The position numbers and the translations under genes are program-made. Shown piece by piece: positions 23,721 to 37,237 of a stretch of DNA of 64,000 nucleotides (positions within the stretch are counted from its first letter, which is position 1; every line of letters begins with the position of its first letter). Origin of the DNA: Osmia lignaria lignaria (lineage: Eukaryota; Arthropoda; Insecta; Hymenoptera; Megachilidae). Under the pieces are notes generated by a model. It did no database searches, was not told the origin of the DNA, and was given only the letters and a program-made list of their open reading frames with translations. The DNA lies in the NCBI RefSeq assembly GCF_051020975.1, contig NW_027478161.1:5518001-5582000 (forward strand), given 5' to 3'.

Positions 23721-24392
23721 GCCATAGCTCGCTTCGTTTCCGAGATATTTGCATATTTATCTCAAGGGAAGGGGCCTGACGGACATATTTCGAGATATTT
23801 CTTCTTCTTGTTGTTCTTCTTCTGCACAGCTAAGCTGGAAGTGGCATTTGCGGCTCGCACTAGTGCAGAGTTATCTCAAAGAAAGGGGCCACGGTGTTTC
23901 TGTATCTCTATTATGTTGGTGCGGCTTCGGAACTTTTAAATATCTCGATATATCTCGAAAACTACGCTTCTGATCAAAAAATATCATAGAACGTAAATTG
24001 TAGGAAACTTAATTCTCTACAAAAAAGGGCTCTTAACATTTTGCCATAGCTCGCTTCGTTTCCGAGATATTTGCAGATTTATCTCAAGGGAAGGGGCCTG
24101 ACGGACATATTTCGAGATATTTCTTCTTCTTGTTGTTCTTCTTCTGCACAGCTAAGCTGGAAGTGGCATTTGCGGCTCGCACTAGTGCAGAGTTATCTCA
24201 AAGAAAGGGGCCACGGTGTTTCTGTATCTCTATTATGTTGGTGCGGCTTCGGAACTTTTAAATATCTTGATATATCTCGAGAACTACGCATCTGATCAAA
24301 AAATATCATAGAACATAAAAAGTAGGAAACTTAATTCTCTACAAAAAAGGTCTCTTAACATTTTGCCATAGCTCGCTTCGTTTCCGAGATAT

Positions 24393-24706
24393 TTGCATAT
24401 TTATCTCAAGGGAAGGGGCCTGACGGACATATTTCGAGATATTTCTTCTTCTTGTTGTTCTTCTTCTGCACAGCTAAGCTGGAAGTGGCATTTGCGGCTC
24501 GCACTAGTGCAGAGTTATCTCAAAGAAAGGGGCCACGGTGTTTCTGTAATGTTGGTGCGGCTTCGGAACTTTTAAATATCTTGATATATCTCGAGAACTA
24601 CGCATCCGATCAAAAAATATCATAGAACGTAAATTGTAGGAAACTTAATTCTCTACAAAAAAGGGCTCTTAACATTTTGCCATAGCTCGCTTCGTTTCCG
24701 AGATAT
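24393..24706 (+). repeat. 314-bp monomer, 8-bp deletion
   Basis: TTTCTGTAATGTTGG replaces the usual longer form, losing TCTCTATT. The unit starts with TTTGCATATTTATC and ends GCATCCGATC. A structurally matching unit without the deletion stands at 32105. Confidence 0.92.
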
Positions 24707-25028
24707 TTGCAGATTTATCTCAAGGGAAGGGGCCTGACGGACATATTTCGAGATATTTCTTCTTCTTGTTGTTCTTCTTCTGCACAGCTAAGCTGGAAGT
24801 GGCATTTGCGGCTCGCACTAGTGCAGAGTTATCTCAAAGAAAGGGGCCACGGTGTTTCTGTATCTCTATTATGTTGGTGCGGCTTCGGAACTTTTAAATA
24901 TCTTGATATATCTCGAGAACTACGCATCTGATCAAAAAATATCATAGAACATAAAAAGTAGGAAACTTAATTCTCTACAAAAAAGGTCTCTTAACATTTT
25001 GCCATAGCTCGCTTCGTTTCCGAGATAT

Positions 25029-25342
25029 TTGCATATTTATCTCAAGGGAAGGGGCCTGACGGACATATTTCGAGATATTTCTTCTTCTTGTTGTTCTTCT
25101 TCTGCACAGCTAAGCTGGAAGTGGCATTTGCGGCTCGCACTAGTGCAGAGTTATCTCAAAGAAAGGGGCCACGGTGTTTCTGTAATGTTGGTGCGGCTTC
25201 GGAACTTTTAAATATCTTGATATATCTCGAGAACTACGCATCCGATCAAAAAATATCATAGAACATAAAAAGTAGGAAACTTAATTCTCTCCAAAAAAGG
25301 TCTCTTAACATTTTGCCATAGCTCGCTTCGTTTCCGAGATAT
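25029..25342 (+). repeat. 314-bp monomer, duplicate of the 8-bp deletion
   Basis: It lies 636 bp (one 314-bp plus one 322-bp unit) downstream of the unit at 24393, with the same deletion. It was produced by a local dimer duplication. Confidence 0.92.
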
Positions 25343-26308
25343 TTGCAGATATATCTCAAGGGAAGGGGCCTGACGGACATATTTCGAGATATTTCTTCTT
25401 CTTGTTGTTCTTCTTCTGCACAGCTAAGCTGGAAGTGGCATTTGCAGCTCGCAATAGTGCAGAGTTACCTCAAAGAAAGGGGCCACGGTGTTTCTGTATC
25501 TCTATTATGTTGGTGCCGCTTCGGAACTTTTAAATATCTGGATATATCTCGAAAACTACGCATCTGATCAAAAAATATCATAGAACATAAAAAGTAGGAA
25601 ACTTAATTCTCTACAAAAAAGGTCTCTTAACATTTTGCCATAGCTCGCTTCGTTTCCGAGATATTTGCAGATTTATCTCAAGGGAAGGGGTCTGACGGAC
25701 ATATTTCGAGATATTTCTTCTTCTTGTTGTTCTTCTTCTGCACAGCTAAGCTGGAAGTGGCATTTGCAGCTCGCAGTAGTGCAGAGTTATCTCAAAGAAA
25801 GGGGCCACGGTGTTTCTGTATCTCTATTATGTTGGTGCGGCTTCGGAACTTTTAAATATCTTGATATATCTCGAGAACTACGCCTCTGATCGAAAAATAT
25901 CATAGAACATAAAAAGTAGGAAACTTAATTCTCTACAAAAAACGTCTCTTAACATTTTGCCATAGCTCGCTTCGTTTCCGAGATATTTGCAGATTTATCT
26001 CAAGGGAAGGGGTCTGACGGACATATTTCGAGATATTTCTTCTTCTTGTTGTTCTTCTTCTGCACAGCTAAGCTGGAAGTGGCATTTGCAGCTCGCAGTA
26101 GTGCAGAGTTATCTCAAAGAAAGGGGCCACGGTGTTTCTGTATCTCTATTATGTTGGTGCGGCTTCGGAACTTTTAAATATCTTGATATATCTCGAGAAC
26201 TACGCCTCTGATCGAAAAATATCATAGAACATAAAAAGTAGGAAACTTAATTCTCTACAAAAAACGTCTCTTAACATTTTGCCATAGCTCGCTTCGTTTC
26301 CGAGATAT

Positions 26309-29300
26309 TTGCAGATTTATCTCAAGGGAAGGGGCCTGACGGACATATTTCGAGATATTTCTTCTTCTTGTTGTTCTTCTTCTGCACAGCTAAGCTTGAA
26401 GTGGCATTTGCAGCGCGCAATAGTGCAGAGTTATCTCAAAGAAAGGGGCCACGGTGTTTCTGTATCTCTATTATGTTGGTGCGGCTTCGGAACTTTTAAA
26501 TATCTTGATATATCTCGAGAACTACGCATCCGATCAAAAAATATCATAGAACATAAAAAGTAGGAAACTTAATTCTCTACAAAAAAGGTCTCTCAACATT
26601 TTGCCATAGCTCGCTTCGTTTCCGAGATATTTGCAGATATATCTCAAGGGAAGGGGCCTGACGGACATATTTCGAGATATTTCTTCTTCTTGTTGTTCTT
26701 CTTCTGCACAGCTAAGCTGGAAGTGGCATTTGCGGCTCGCACTAGTGCAGAGTTATCTCAAAGAAAGGGGCCACGGTGTTTCTGTATGTCTATTATGTTG
26801 GTGCGGCTTCGGAACTTTTAAATATCTCGATATATCTCGAAAACTACGCTTCTGATCAAAAAATATCATAGAACATAAAAAGTAGGAAACTTAATTCTCT
26901 ACAAAAAAGGTCTCTTAACATTTTGCCATAGCTCGCTTCGTTTCCGAGATATTTGCAGATTTATCTCAAGGGAAGGGGCCTAACGGACATATTTCGAGAT
27001 ATTTCTTCTTCTTGTTGTTCTTCTTCTGCACAGCTAAACTGGAAGTGGCATTTCCAGCTCGCAATAGTGCAGAGTTATCTCAAAGAAAGGGGCCACGGTG
27101 TTTCTGTATCTCTATTATGTTGGTGCGGCTTCGGAACTTTTAAATATCTTGATATATCTCGAGAACTACGCATCTGATCAAAAAATATCATAGAACATAA
27201 AAAGCAGGAAACTTAATTCTCTACAAAAAAGGTCTCTTAACATTTTGCCATAGCTCGCTTCGTTTCCGAGATATTTGCAGATTTATCTCAAGGGAAGGGG
27301 CCTGACGGACATATTTCGAGATATTTCTTCTTCTTGTTGTTCTTCTTCTGCACAGCTAAGCTGGAAGTGGCATTTGCGGCTCGCACTAGTGCAGAGTTAT
27401 CTCAAAGAAAGGGGCCACGGTGTTTCTGTATCTCTATTATGTTGGTGCGGCTTCGGAACTTTTAAATATCTTGATATATCTCGAGAACTACGCCTCTGAT
27501 CGAAAAATATCATAGAACATAAAAAGTAGGAAACTTAATTCTCTACAAAAAAGGTCTCTTAACATTTCGCCATAGCTCGCTTCGTTTCCGAGATATTTGC
27601 AGATTTATCTCAAGGGAAGGGGTCTGACGGACATATTTCGAGATATTTCTTCTTCTTGTTGTTCTTCTTCTGCACAGCTAAGCTGGAAGTGGCATTTGCA
27701 GCTCGCAGTAGTGCAGAGTTATCTCAAAGAAAGGGGCCACGGTGTTTCTGTATCTCTATTATGTTGGTGCGGCTTCGGAACTTTTAAATATCTTGATATA
27801 TCTCGAGAACTACGCCTCTGATCGAAAAATATCATAGAACATAAAAAGTAGGAAACTTAATTCTCTACAAAAAACGTCTCTTAACATTTTGCCATAGCTC
27901 GCTTCGTTTCCGAGATATTTGCAGATTTATCTCAAGGGAAGGGGCCTGACGGACATATTTCGAGATATTTCTTCTTCTTGTTGTTCTTCTTCTGCACAGC
28001 TAAGCTTGAAGTGGCATTTGCAGCGCGCAATAGTGCAGAGTTATCTCAAAGAAAGGGGCCACGGTGTTTCTGTATCTCTATTATGTTGGTGCGGCTTCGG
28101 AACTTTTAAATATCTTGATATATCTCGAGAACTACGCATCCGATCAAAAAATATCATAGAACATAAAAAGTAGGAAACTTAATTCTCTACAAAAAAGGTC
28201 TCTCAACATTTTGCCATAGCTCGCTTCGTTTCCGAGATATTTGCAGATATATCTCAAGGGAAGGGGCCTGACGGACATATTTCGAGATATTTCTTCTTCT
28301 TGTTGTTCTTCTTCTGCACAGCTAAGCTGGAAGTGGCATTTGCGGCTCGCACTAGTGCAGAGTTATCTCAAAGAAAGGGGCCACGGTGTTTCTGTATCTC
28401 TATTATGTTGGTGCGGCTTCGGAACTTTTAAATATCTCGATATATCTCGAAAACTACGCTTCTGATCAAAAAATATCATAGAACATAAAAAGTAGGAAAC
28501 TTAATTCTCTACAAAAAAGGTCTCTTAACATTTTGCCATAGCTCGCTTCGTTTCCGAGATATTTGCAGATTTATCTCAAGGGAAGGGGCCTAACGGACAT
28601 ATTTCGAGATATTTCTTCTTCTTGTTGTTCTTCTTCTGCACAGCTAAGCTTGAAGTGGCATTTGCAGCGCGCAATAGTGCAGAGTTATCTCAAAGAAAGG
28701 GGCCACGGTGTTTCTGTATCTCTATTATGTTGGTGCGGCTTCGGAACTTTTAAATATCTTGATATATCTCGAGAACTACGCATCCGATCAAAAAATATCA
28801 TAGAACATAAAAAGTAGGAAACTTAATTCTCTACAAAAAAGGTCTCTCAACATTTTGCCATAGCTCGCTTCGTTTCCGAGATATTTGCAGATATATCTCA
28901 AGGGAAGGGGCCTGACGGACATATTTCGAGATATTTCTTCTTCTTGTTGTTCTTCTTCTGCACAGCTAAGCTGGAAGTGGCATTTGCGGCTCGCACTAGT
29001 GCAGAGTTATCTCAAAGAAAGGGGCCACGGTGTTTCTGTATCTCTATTATGTTGGTGCGGCTTCGGAACTTTTAAATATCTCGATATATCTCGAAAACTA
29101 CGCTTCTGATCAAAAAATATCATAGAACATAAAAAGTAGGAAACTTAATTCTCTACAAAAAAGGTCTCTTAACATTTTGCCATAGCTCGCTTCGTTTCCG
29201 AGATATTTGCAGATTTATCTCAAGGGAAGGGGCCTAACGGACATATTTCGAGATATTTCTTCTTCTTGTTGTTCTTCTTCTGCACAGCTAAACTGGAAGT

Positions 29301-30494
29301 GGCATTTCCAGCTCGCAATAGTGCAGAGTTATCTCAAAGAAAGGGGCCACGGTGTTTCTGTATCTCTATTATGTTGGTGCGGCTTCGGAACTTTTAAATA
29401 TCTTGATATATCTCGAGAACTACGCATCTGATCAAAAAATATCATAGAACATAAAAAGCAGGAAACTTAATTCTCTACAAAAAAGGTCTCTTAACATTTT
29501 GCCATAGCTCGCTTCGTTTCCGAGATATTTGCAGATTTATCTCAAGGGAAGGGGCCTGACGGACATATTTCGAGATATTTCTTCTTCTTGTTGTTCTTCT
29601 TCTGCACAGCTAAGCTGGAAGTGGCATTTGCGGCTCGCACTAGTGCAGAGTTATCTCAAAGAAAGGGGCCACGGTGTTTCTGTATCTCTATTATGTTGGT
29701 GCGGCTTCGGAACTTTTAAATATCTTGATATATCTCGAGAACTACGCCTCTGATCGAAAAATATCATAGAACATAAAAAGTAGGAAACTTAATTCTCTAC
29801 AAAAAAGGTCTCTTAACATTTCGCCATAGCTCGCTTCGTTTCCGAGATATTTGCAGATTTATCTCAAGGGAAGGGGTCTGACGGACATATTTCGAGATAT
29901 TTCTTCTTCTTGTTGTTCTTCTTCTGCACAGCTAAGCTGGAAGTGGCATTTGCAGCTCGCAGTAGTGCAGAGTTATCTCAAAGAAAGGGGCCACGGTGTT
30001 TCTGTATCTCTATTATGTTGGTGCGGCTTCGGAACTTTTAAATATCTTGATATATCTCGAGAACTACGCCTCTGATCGAAAAATATCATAGAACATAAAA
30101 AGTAGGAAACTTAATTCTCTACAAAAAACGTCTCTTAACATTTTGCCATAGCTCGCTTCGTTTCCGAGATATTTGCAGATTTATCTCAAGGGAAGGGGCC
30201 TGACGGACATATTTCGAGATATTTCTTCTTCTTGTTGTTCTTCTTCTGCACAGCTAAGCTTGAAGTGGCATTTGCAGCGCGCAATAGTGCAGAGTTATCT
30301 CAAAGAAAGGGGCCACGGTGTTTCTGTATCTCTATTATGTTGGTGCGGCTTCGGAACTTTTAAATATCTTGATATATCTCGAGAACTACGCATCCGATCA
30401 AAAAATATCATAGAACATAAAAAGTAGGAAACTTAATTCTCTACAAAAAAGGTCTCTCAACATTTTGCCATAGCTCGCTTCGTTTCCGAGATAT
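26309..30494 (+). repeat. 5-mer higher-order repeat, 1,610-bp period, with a truncated middle copy
   Basis: 26309-27918 and 28563-30172 each run in the order: AAGCTTGAAG unit, GCTTCTG-tail unit, CTAAACTGG unit, GCCTCTGATCG unit, and GGGGTCTGACGG unit. Between them, 27919-28562 holds only the first two members. The unit at 28563 joins the front of the third member (CCTAACGG) to the rear of the first (AAGCTTGAAG), which is how three monomers were lost. The first members of the next cycle follow at 30173. Confidence 0.85.
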
Positions 30495-31138
30495 TTGCAG
30501 ATATATCTCAAGGGAAGGGGCCTGACGGACATATTTCGAGATATTTCTTCTTCTTGTTGTTCTTCTTCTGCACAGCTAAGCTGGAAGTGGCATTTGCGGC
30601 TCGCACTAGTGCAGAGTTATCTCAAAGAAAGGGGCCACGGTGTTTCTGTATCTCTATTATGTTGGTGCGGCTTCGGAACTTTTAAATATCTCGATATATC
30701 TCGAAAACTACGCTTCTGATCAAAAAATATCATAGAACATAAAAAGTAGGAAACTTAATTCTCTACAAAAAAGGTCTCTTAACATTTTGCCATAGCTCGC
30801 TTCGTTTCCGAGATATTTGCAGATTTATCTCAAGGGAAGGGGCCTAACGGACATATTTCGAGATATTTCTTCTTCTTGTTGTTCTTCTTCTGCACAGCTA
30901 AACTGGAAGTGGCATTTCCAGCTCGCAATAGTGCAGAGTTATCTCAAAGAAAGGGGCCACGGTGTTTCTGTATCTCTATTATGTTGGTGCGGCTTCGGAA
31001 CTTTTAAATATCTTGATATATCTCGAGAACTACGCATCTGATCAAAAAATATCATAGAACATAAAAAGCAGGAAACTTAATTCTCTACAAAAAAGGTCTC
31101 TTAACATTTTGCCATAGCTCGCTTCGTTTCCGAGATAT

Positions 31139-32748
31139 TTGCAGATTTATCTCAAGGGAAGGGGCCTGACGGACATATTTCGAGATATTTCTTCTTCTTG
31201 TTGTTCTTCTTCTGCACAGCTAAGCTGGAAGTGGCATTTGCGGCTCGCACTAGTGCAGAGTTATCTCAAAGAAAGGGGCCACGGTGTTTCTGTATCTCTA
31301 TTATGTTGGTGCGGCTTCGGAACTTTTAAATATCTTGATATATCTCGAGAACTACGCATCTGATCAAAAAATATCAGAGAACATAAAAAGTAGGAAACTT
31401 AATTCTCTACAAAAAAGGTCTCTTAACATTTTGCCATAGCTCGCTTCGTTTCCGAGATATTTGCATATTTATCTCAAGGGAAGGGGCCTGACGGACATAT
31501 TTCGAGATATTTCTTCTTCTTGTTGTTCTTCTTCTGCACAGCTAAGCTGGAAGTGGCATTTGCGGCTCGCACTAGTGCAGAGTTATCTCAAAGAAAGGGG
31601 CCACGGTGTTTCTGTATCTCTATTATGTTGGTGCGGCTTCGGAACTTTTAAATATCTCGATATATCTCGAAAACTACGCTTCTGATCAAAAAATATCATA
31701 GAACGTAAATTGTAGGAAACTTAATTCTCTACAAAAAAGGGCTCTTAACATTTTGCCATAGCTCGCTTCGTTTCCGAGATATTTGCAGATTTATCTCAAG
31801 GGAAGGGGCCTGACGGACATATTTCGAGATATTTCTTCTTCTTGTTGTTCTTCTTCTGCACAGCTAAGCTGGAAGTGGCATTTGCGGCTCGCACTAGTGC
31901 AGAGTTATCTCAAAGAAAGGGGCCACGGTGTTTCTGTATCTCTATTATGTTGGTGCGGCTTCGGAACTTTTAAATATCTTGATATATCTCGAGAACTACG
32001 CATCTGATCAAAAAATATCATAGAACATAAAAAGTAGGAAACTTAATTCTCTACAAAAAAGGTCTCTTAACATTTTGCCATAGCTCGCTTCGTTTCCGAG
32101 ATATTTGCATATTTATCTCAAGGGAAGGGGCCTGACGGACATATTTCGAGATATTTCTTCTTCTTGTTGTTCTTCTTCTGCACAGCTAAGCTGGAAGTGG
32201 CATTTGCGGCTCGCACTAGTGCAGAGTTATCTCAAAGAAAGGGGCCACGGTGTTTCTGTATCTCTATTATGTTGGTGCGGCTTCGGAACTTTTAAATATC
32301 TTGATATATCTCGAGAACTACGCATCCGATCAAAAAATATCATAGAACATAAAAAGTAGGAAACTTAATTCTCTCCAAAAAAGGTCTCTTAACATTTTGC
32401 CATAGCTCGCTTCGTTTCCGAGATATTTGCAGATATATCTCAAGGGAAGGGGCCTGACGGACATATTTCGAGATATTTCTTCTTCTTGTTGTTCTTCTTC
32501 TGCACAGCTAAGCTGGAAGTGGCATTTGCAGCTCGCAATAGTGCAGAGTTACCTCAAAGAAAGGGGCCACGGTGTTTCTGTATCTCTATTATGTTGGTGC
32601 CGCTTCGGAACTTTTAAATATCTGGATATATCTCGAAAACTACGCATCTGATCAAAAAATATCATAGAACATAAAAAGTAGGAAACTTAATTCTCTACAA
32701 AAAAGGTCTCTTAACATTTTGCCATAGCTCGCTTCGTTTCCGAGATAT
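31139..32748 (+). repeat. Five-monomer block ancestral in form to 23427-25664
   Basis: The units at 31139, 31461, 31783, 32105 and 32427 correspond to 23427, 23749, 24071, 24393 and 25343. They share ATCAGAGAAC, the TTTGCATATTT start, ACGTAAATTGTAGG, the GGGCTCTTAAC linker, GCATCCGATC and CCGCTTCGG. The unit at 32105 lacks the 8-bp deletion and there is no dimer expansion, so this block preserves the earlier state. Confidence 0.8.
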
Positions 32749-34358
32749 TTGCATATTTATCTCAAGGGAAGGGGCCTGACGGACATATTTCGAGATATTT
32801 CTTCTTCTTGTTGTTCTTCTTCTGCACAGCTAAACTGGAAGTGGCATTTCCAGCTCGCAATAGTGCAGAGTTATCTCAAAGAAAGGGGCCACGGTGTTTC
32901 TGTATCTCTATTATGTTGGTGCGGCTTCGGAACTTTTAAATATCTTGATATATCTCGAGAACTACGCATCTGATCAAAAAATATCATAGAACATAAAAAG
33001 TAGGAAACTTAATTCTCTACAAAAAAGGTCTCTTAACATTTTGCCATAGCTCGCTTCGTTTCCGAGATATTTGCATATTTATCTCATGGGAAGGGGCCTG
33101 ACGGACATATTTCGAGATATTTCTTCTTCTTGTTGTTCTTCTTCTGCACAGCTAAGCTGGAAGTGGCATTTGCGGCTCGCACTAGTGCAGAGTGATCTCA
33201 AAGAAAGGGGCCACGGTGTTTCTGTATCTCTATTATGTTGGTGCGGCTTCGGAACTTTTAAATATCTCGATATATCTCGAAAACTACGCTTCTGATCAAA
33301 AAATATCATAGAACATAAAAAGTAGGAAACTTAATTCTCTACAAAAAAGGTCTCTTAACATTTTGCCATAGCTCGCTTCGTTTCCGAGATATTTGCAGAT
33401 TTATCTCAAGGGAAGGGGCCTAACGGACATATTTCGAGATATTTCTTCTTCTTGTCGTTCTTCTTCTGCACAGCTAAACTGGAAGTGGCATTTCCAGCTC
33501 GCAATAGTGCAGAGTTATCTCAAAGAAAGGGGCCACGGTGTTTCTGTATCTCTATTATGTTGGTGCGGCTTCGGAACTTTTAAATATCTTGATATATCTC
33601 GAGAACTACGCATCTGATCAAAAAATATCATACAACATAAAAAGTAGGAAACTTAATTCTCTACAAAAAAGGTCTCTTAACATTTTGCCATAGCTCGCTT
33701 CGTTTCCGAGATATTTGCATATTTATCTCATGGGAAGGGGCCTGACGGACATATTTCGAGATATTTCTTCTTCTTGTTGTTCTTCTTCTGCACAGCTAAG
33801 CTGGAAGTGGCATTTGCGGCTCGCACTAGTGCAGAGTTATCTCAAAGAAAGGGGCCACGGTGTTTCTGTATCTCTATTATGTTGGTGCGGCTTCGGAACT
33901 TTTAAATATCTCGATATATCTCGAAAACTACGCTTCTGATCAAAAAATATCATAGAACATAAAAAGTAGGAAACTTAATTCTCTACAAAAAAGGTCTCTT
34001 AACATTTTGCCATAGCTCGCTTCGTTTCCGAGATATTTGCAGATTTATCTCAAGGGAAGGGGCCTAACGGACATATTTCGAGATATTTCTTCTTCTTGTC
34101 GTTCTTCTTCTGCACAGCTAAACTGGAAGTGGCATTTCCAGCTCGCAATAGTGCAGAGTTATCTCAAAGAAAGGGGCCACGGTGTTTCTGTATCTCTATT
34201 ATGTTGGTGCGGCTTCGGAACTTTTAAATATCTTGATATATCTCGAGAACTACGCATCTGATCAAAAAATATCATACAACATAAAAAGTAGGAAACTTAA
34301 TTCTCTACAAAAAAGGTCTCTTAACATTTTGCCATAGCTCGCTTCGTTTCCGAGATAT

Positions 34359-34677
34359 TTGCAGATTTATCTCAAGGGAAGGGGCCTGACGGACATATTT
34401 CGAGATATTTCTTCTACTTGTTCTTCTTCTGCACAGCTAAGCTGGAAGTGGCATTTGCGGCTCGCACTAGTGCAGAGTTATCTCAAAGAAAGGGGCCACG
34501 GTGTTTCTGTATCCCTATTATGTTGGTGCGGCTTCGGAACTTTTAAATATCTTGATATATCTCGAGAACTACGCATCTGATCAAAAAATATCATAGAACA
34601 TAAAAAGTAGGAAACTTAATTCTCTACAAAAAAGGTCTCTTAACATTTTGCCATAGCTCGCTTCGTTTCCGAGATAT
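34359..34677 (+). repeat. 319-bp monomer, third copy of the 3-bp loss
   Basis: It lies 12,539 bp from the unit at 21820 and carries the same deletion and marker. This agrees with the long 39-monomer duplication. Confidence 0.9.
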
Positions 34678-36287
34678 TTGCATATTTATCTCAAGGGAAG
34701 GGGCCTGACGGACATATTTCGAGATATTTCTTCTTCTTGTTGTTCTTCTTCTGCACAGCTAAACTGGAAGTGGCATTTCCAGCTCGCAATAGTGCAGAGT
34801 TATCTCAAAGAAAGGGGCCACGGTGTTTCTGTATCTCTATTATGTTGGTGCGGCTTCGGAACTTTTAAATATCTTGATATATCTCGAGAACTACGCATCT
34901 GATCAAAAAATATCATAGAACATAAAAAGTAGGAAACTTAATTCTCTACAAAAAAGGTCTCTTAACATTTTGCCATAGCTCGCTTCGTTTCCGAGATATT
35001 TGCATATTTATCTCAAGGGAAGGGGCCTGACGGACATATTTCGAGATATTTCTTCTTCTTGTTGTTCTTCTTCTGCACAGCTAAGCTGGAAGTGGCATTT
35101 GCGGCTCGCACTAGTGCAGAGTTATCTCAAAGAAAGGGGCCACGGTGTTTCTGTATCTCTATTATGTTGGTGCGGCTTCGGAACTTTTAAATATCTCGAT
35201 ATATCTCGAAAACTACGCTTCTGATCAAAAAATATCATAGAACATAAATTGTAGGAAACATAATTCTCTACAAAGAAGGTCTCTTAACATTTTGCCATAG
35301 CTCGCTTCGTTTCCGAGATATTTGCAGATATATCTCAAGGGAAGGGGCCTGACGGACATATTTCGAGATATTTCTTCTTCTTGTTGTTCTTCTTCTGCAC
35401 AGCTAAGCTGGAAGTGGCATTTGCGGCTCGCACTAGTGCAGAGTTATCTCAAAGAAAGGGGCCACGGTGTTTCTGTATCTCTATTATGTTGGTGCGGCTT
35501 CGGAACTTTTAAATATCTCGATATATCTCGAAAACTACGCTTCTGATCAAAAAATATCATAGAACATAAAAAGTAGGAAACTTAATTCTCTACAAAAAAG
35601 GTCTCTTAACATTTTGCCATAGCTCGCTTCGTTTCCGAGATATTTGCAGATTTATCTCAAGGGAAGGGGCCTAACGGACATATTTCGAGATATTTCTTCT
35701 TCTTGTTGTTCTTCTTCTGCACAGCTAAACTGGAAGTGGCATTTCCAGCTCGCAATAGTGCAGAGTTATCTCAAAGAAAGGGGCCACGGTGTTTCTGTAT
35801 CTCTATTATGTTGGTGCGGCTTCGGAACTTTTAAATATCTTGATATATCTCGAGAACTACGCATCTGATCAAAAAATATCATAGAACATAAAAAGCAGGA
35901 AACTTAATTCTCTACAAAAAAGGTCTCTTAACATTTTGCCATAGCTCGCTTCGTTTCCGAGATATTTGCAGATTTATCTCAAGGGAAGGGGCCTGACGGA
36001 CATATTTCGAGATATTTCTTCTTCTTGTTGTTCTTCTTCTGCACAGCTAAGCTGGAAGTGGCATTTGCGGCTCGCACTAGTGCAGAGTTATCTCAAAGAA
36101 AGGGGCCACGGTGTTTCTGTATCTCTATTATGTTGGTGCGGCTTCGGAACTTTTAAATATCTTGATATATCTCGAGAACTACGCATCTGATCAAAAAATA
36201 TCATAGAACATAAAAAGTAGGAAACTTAATTCTCTACAAAAAAGGTCTCTTAACATTTTGCCATAGCTCGCTTCGTTTCCGAGATAT

Positions 36288-36601
36288 TTGCATATTTATC
36301 TCAAGGGAAGGGGCCTGACGGACATATTTCGAGATATTTCTTCTTCTTGTTGTTCTTCTTCTGCACAGCTAAGCTGGAAGTGGCATTTGCGGCTCGCACT
36401 AGTGCAGAGTTATCTCAAAGAAAGGGGCCACGGTGTTTCTGTAATGTTGGTGCGGCTTCGGAACTTTTAAATATCTTGATATATCTCGAGAACTACGCAT
36501 CCGATCAAAAAATATCATAGAACGTAAATTGTAGGAAACTTAATTCTCTACAAAAAAGGGCTCTTAACATTTTGCCATAGCTCGCTTCGTTTCCGAGATA
36601 T
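36288..36601 (+). repeat. 314-bp monomer, third copy of the 8-bp deletion
   Basis: It is the copy-2 counterpart of the unit at 24393, offset by 11,895 bp after the 644-bp loss. Confidence 0.92.
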
Positions 36602-36923
36602 TTGCAGATTTATCTCAAGGGAAGGGGCCTGACGGACATATTTCGAGATATTTCTTCTTCTTGTTGTTCTTCTTCTGCACAGCTAAGCTGGAAGTGGCAT
36701 TTGCGGCTCGCACTAGTGCAGAGTTATCTCAAAGAAAGGGGCCACGGTGTTTCTGTATCTCTATTATGTTGGTGCGGCTTCGGAACTTTTAAATATCTTG
36801 ATATATCTCGAGAACTACGCATCTGATCAAAAAATATCATAGAACATAAAAAGTAGGAAACTTAATTCTCTACAAAAAAGGTCTCTTAACATTTTGCCAT
36901 AGCTCGCTTCGTTTCCGAGATAT

Positions 36924-37237
36924 TTGCATATTTATCTCAAGGGAAGGGGCCTGACGGACATATTTCGAGATATTTCTTCTTCTTGTTGTTCTTCTTCTGC
37001 ACAGCTAAGCTGGAAGTGGCATTTGCGGCTCGCACTAGTGCAGAGTTATCTCAAAGAAAGGGGCCACGGTGTTTCTGTAATGTTGGTGCGGCTTCGGAAC
37101 TTTTAAATATCTTGATATATCTCGAGAACTACGCATCCGATCAAAAAATATCATAGAACATAAAAAGTAGGAAACTTAATTCTCTCCAAAAAAGGTCTCT
37201 TAACATTTTGCCATAGCTCGCTTCGTTTCCGAGATAT
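36924..37237 (+). repeat. 314-bp monomer, fourth copy of the 8-bp deletion
   Basis: It is the copy-2 counterpart of the unit at 25029. The 636-bp spacing to the preceding 314-bp unit is preserved. Confidence 0.92.

Larger units (their letters stand above)
23427..23748 (+). repeat. Reference monomer (near-consensus 322-bp unit)
   Basis: This unit is close to the commonest base at most positions and is used here to describe internal anatomy. 129 of its 322 bases are G or C. In order it contains the first copy of an internal 27-bp repeat, a CGAGATAT dyad arm, a TTC/TTG pyrimidine tract, a 10-bp palindrome, the second copy of the internal repeat, the opposing ATATCTCGA arm, and an A-rich linker. 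The length is close to twice a nucleosomal core-plus-linker unit; any phasing of nucleosomes is inference. Confidence 0.9.
20210..32748 (+). repeat. 39-monomer, 12,539-bp higher-order unit (copy 1)
   Basis: The monomer order from 20210 onward recurs from 32749 at a constant offset of 12,539 bp until about 23427. That offset is 39 monomers less 19 bp, matching one 3-bp and two 8-bp deletions inside the unit. Copy 1 contains the 6-mer block, the 8-bp-deleted dimers, a 5-mer HOR and an undeleted version of the dimer region at 31139-32748. Confidence 0.8.

Noticed and set aside
23720..23748. CENP-B box-like site around TTCGTTTCCGAG
   Set aside because: It begins TTCG, but the spacing and the A and CGGG positions of the mammalian CENP-B box are not met on either strand.
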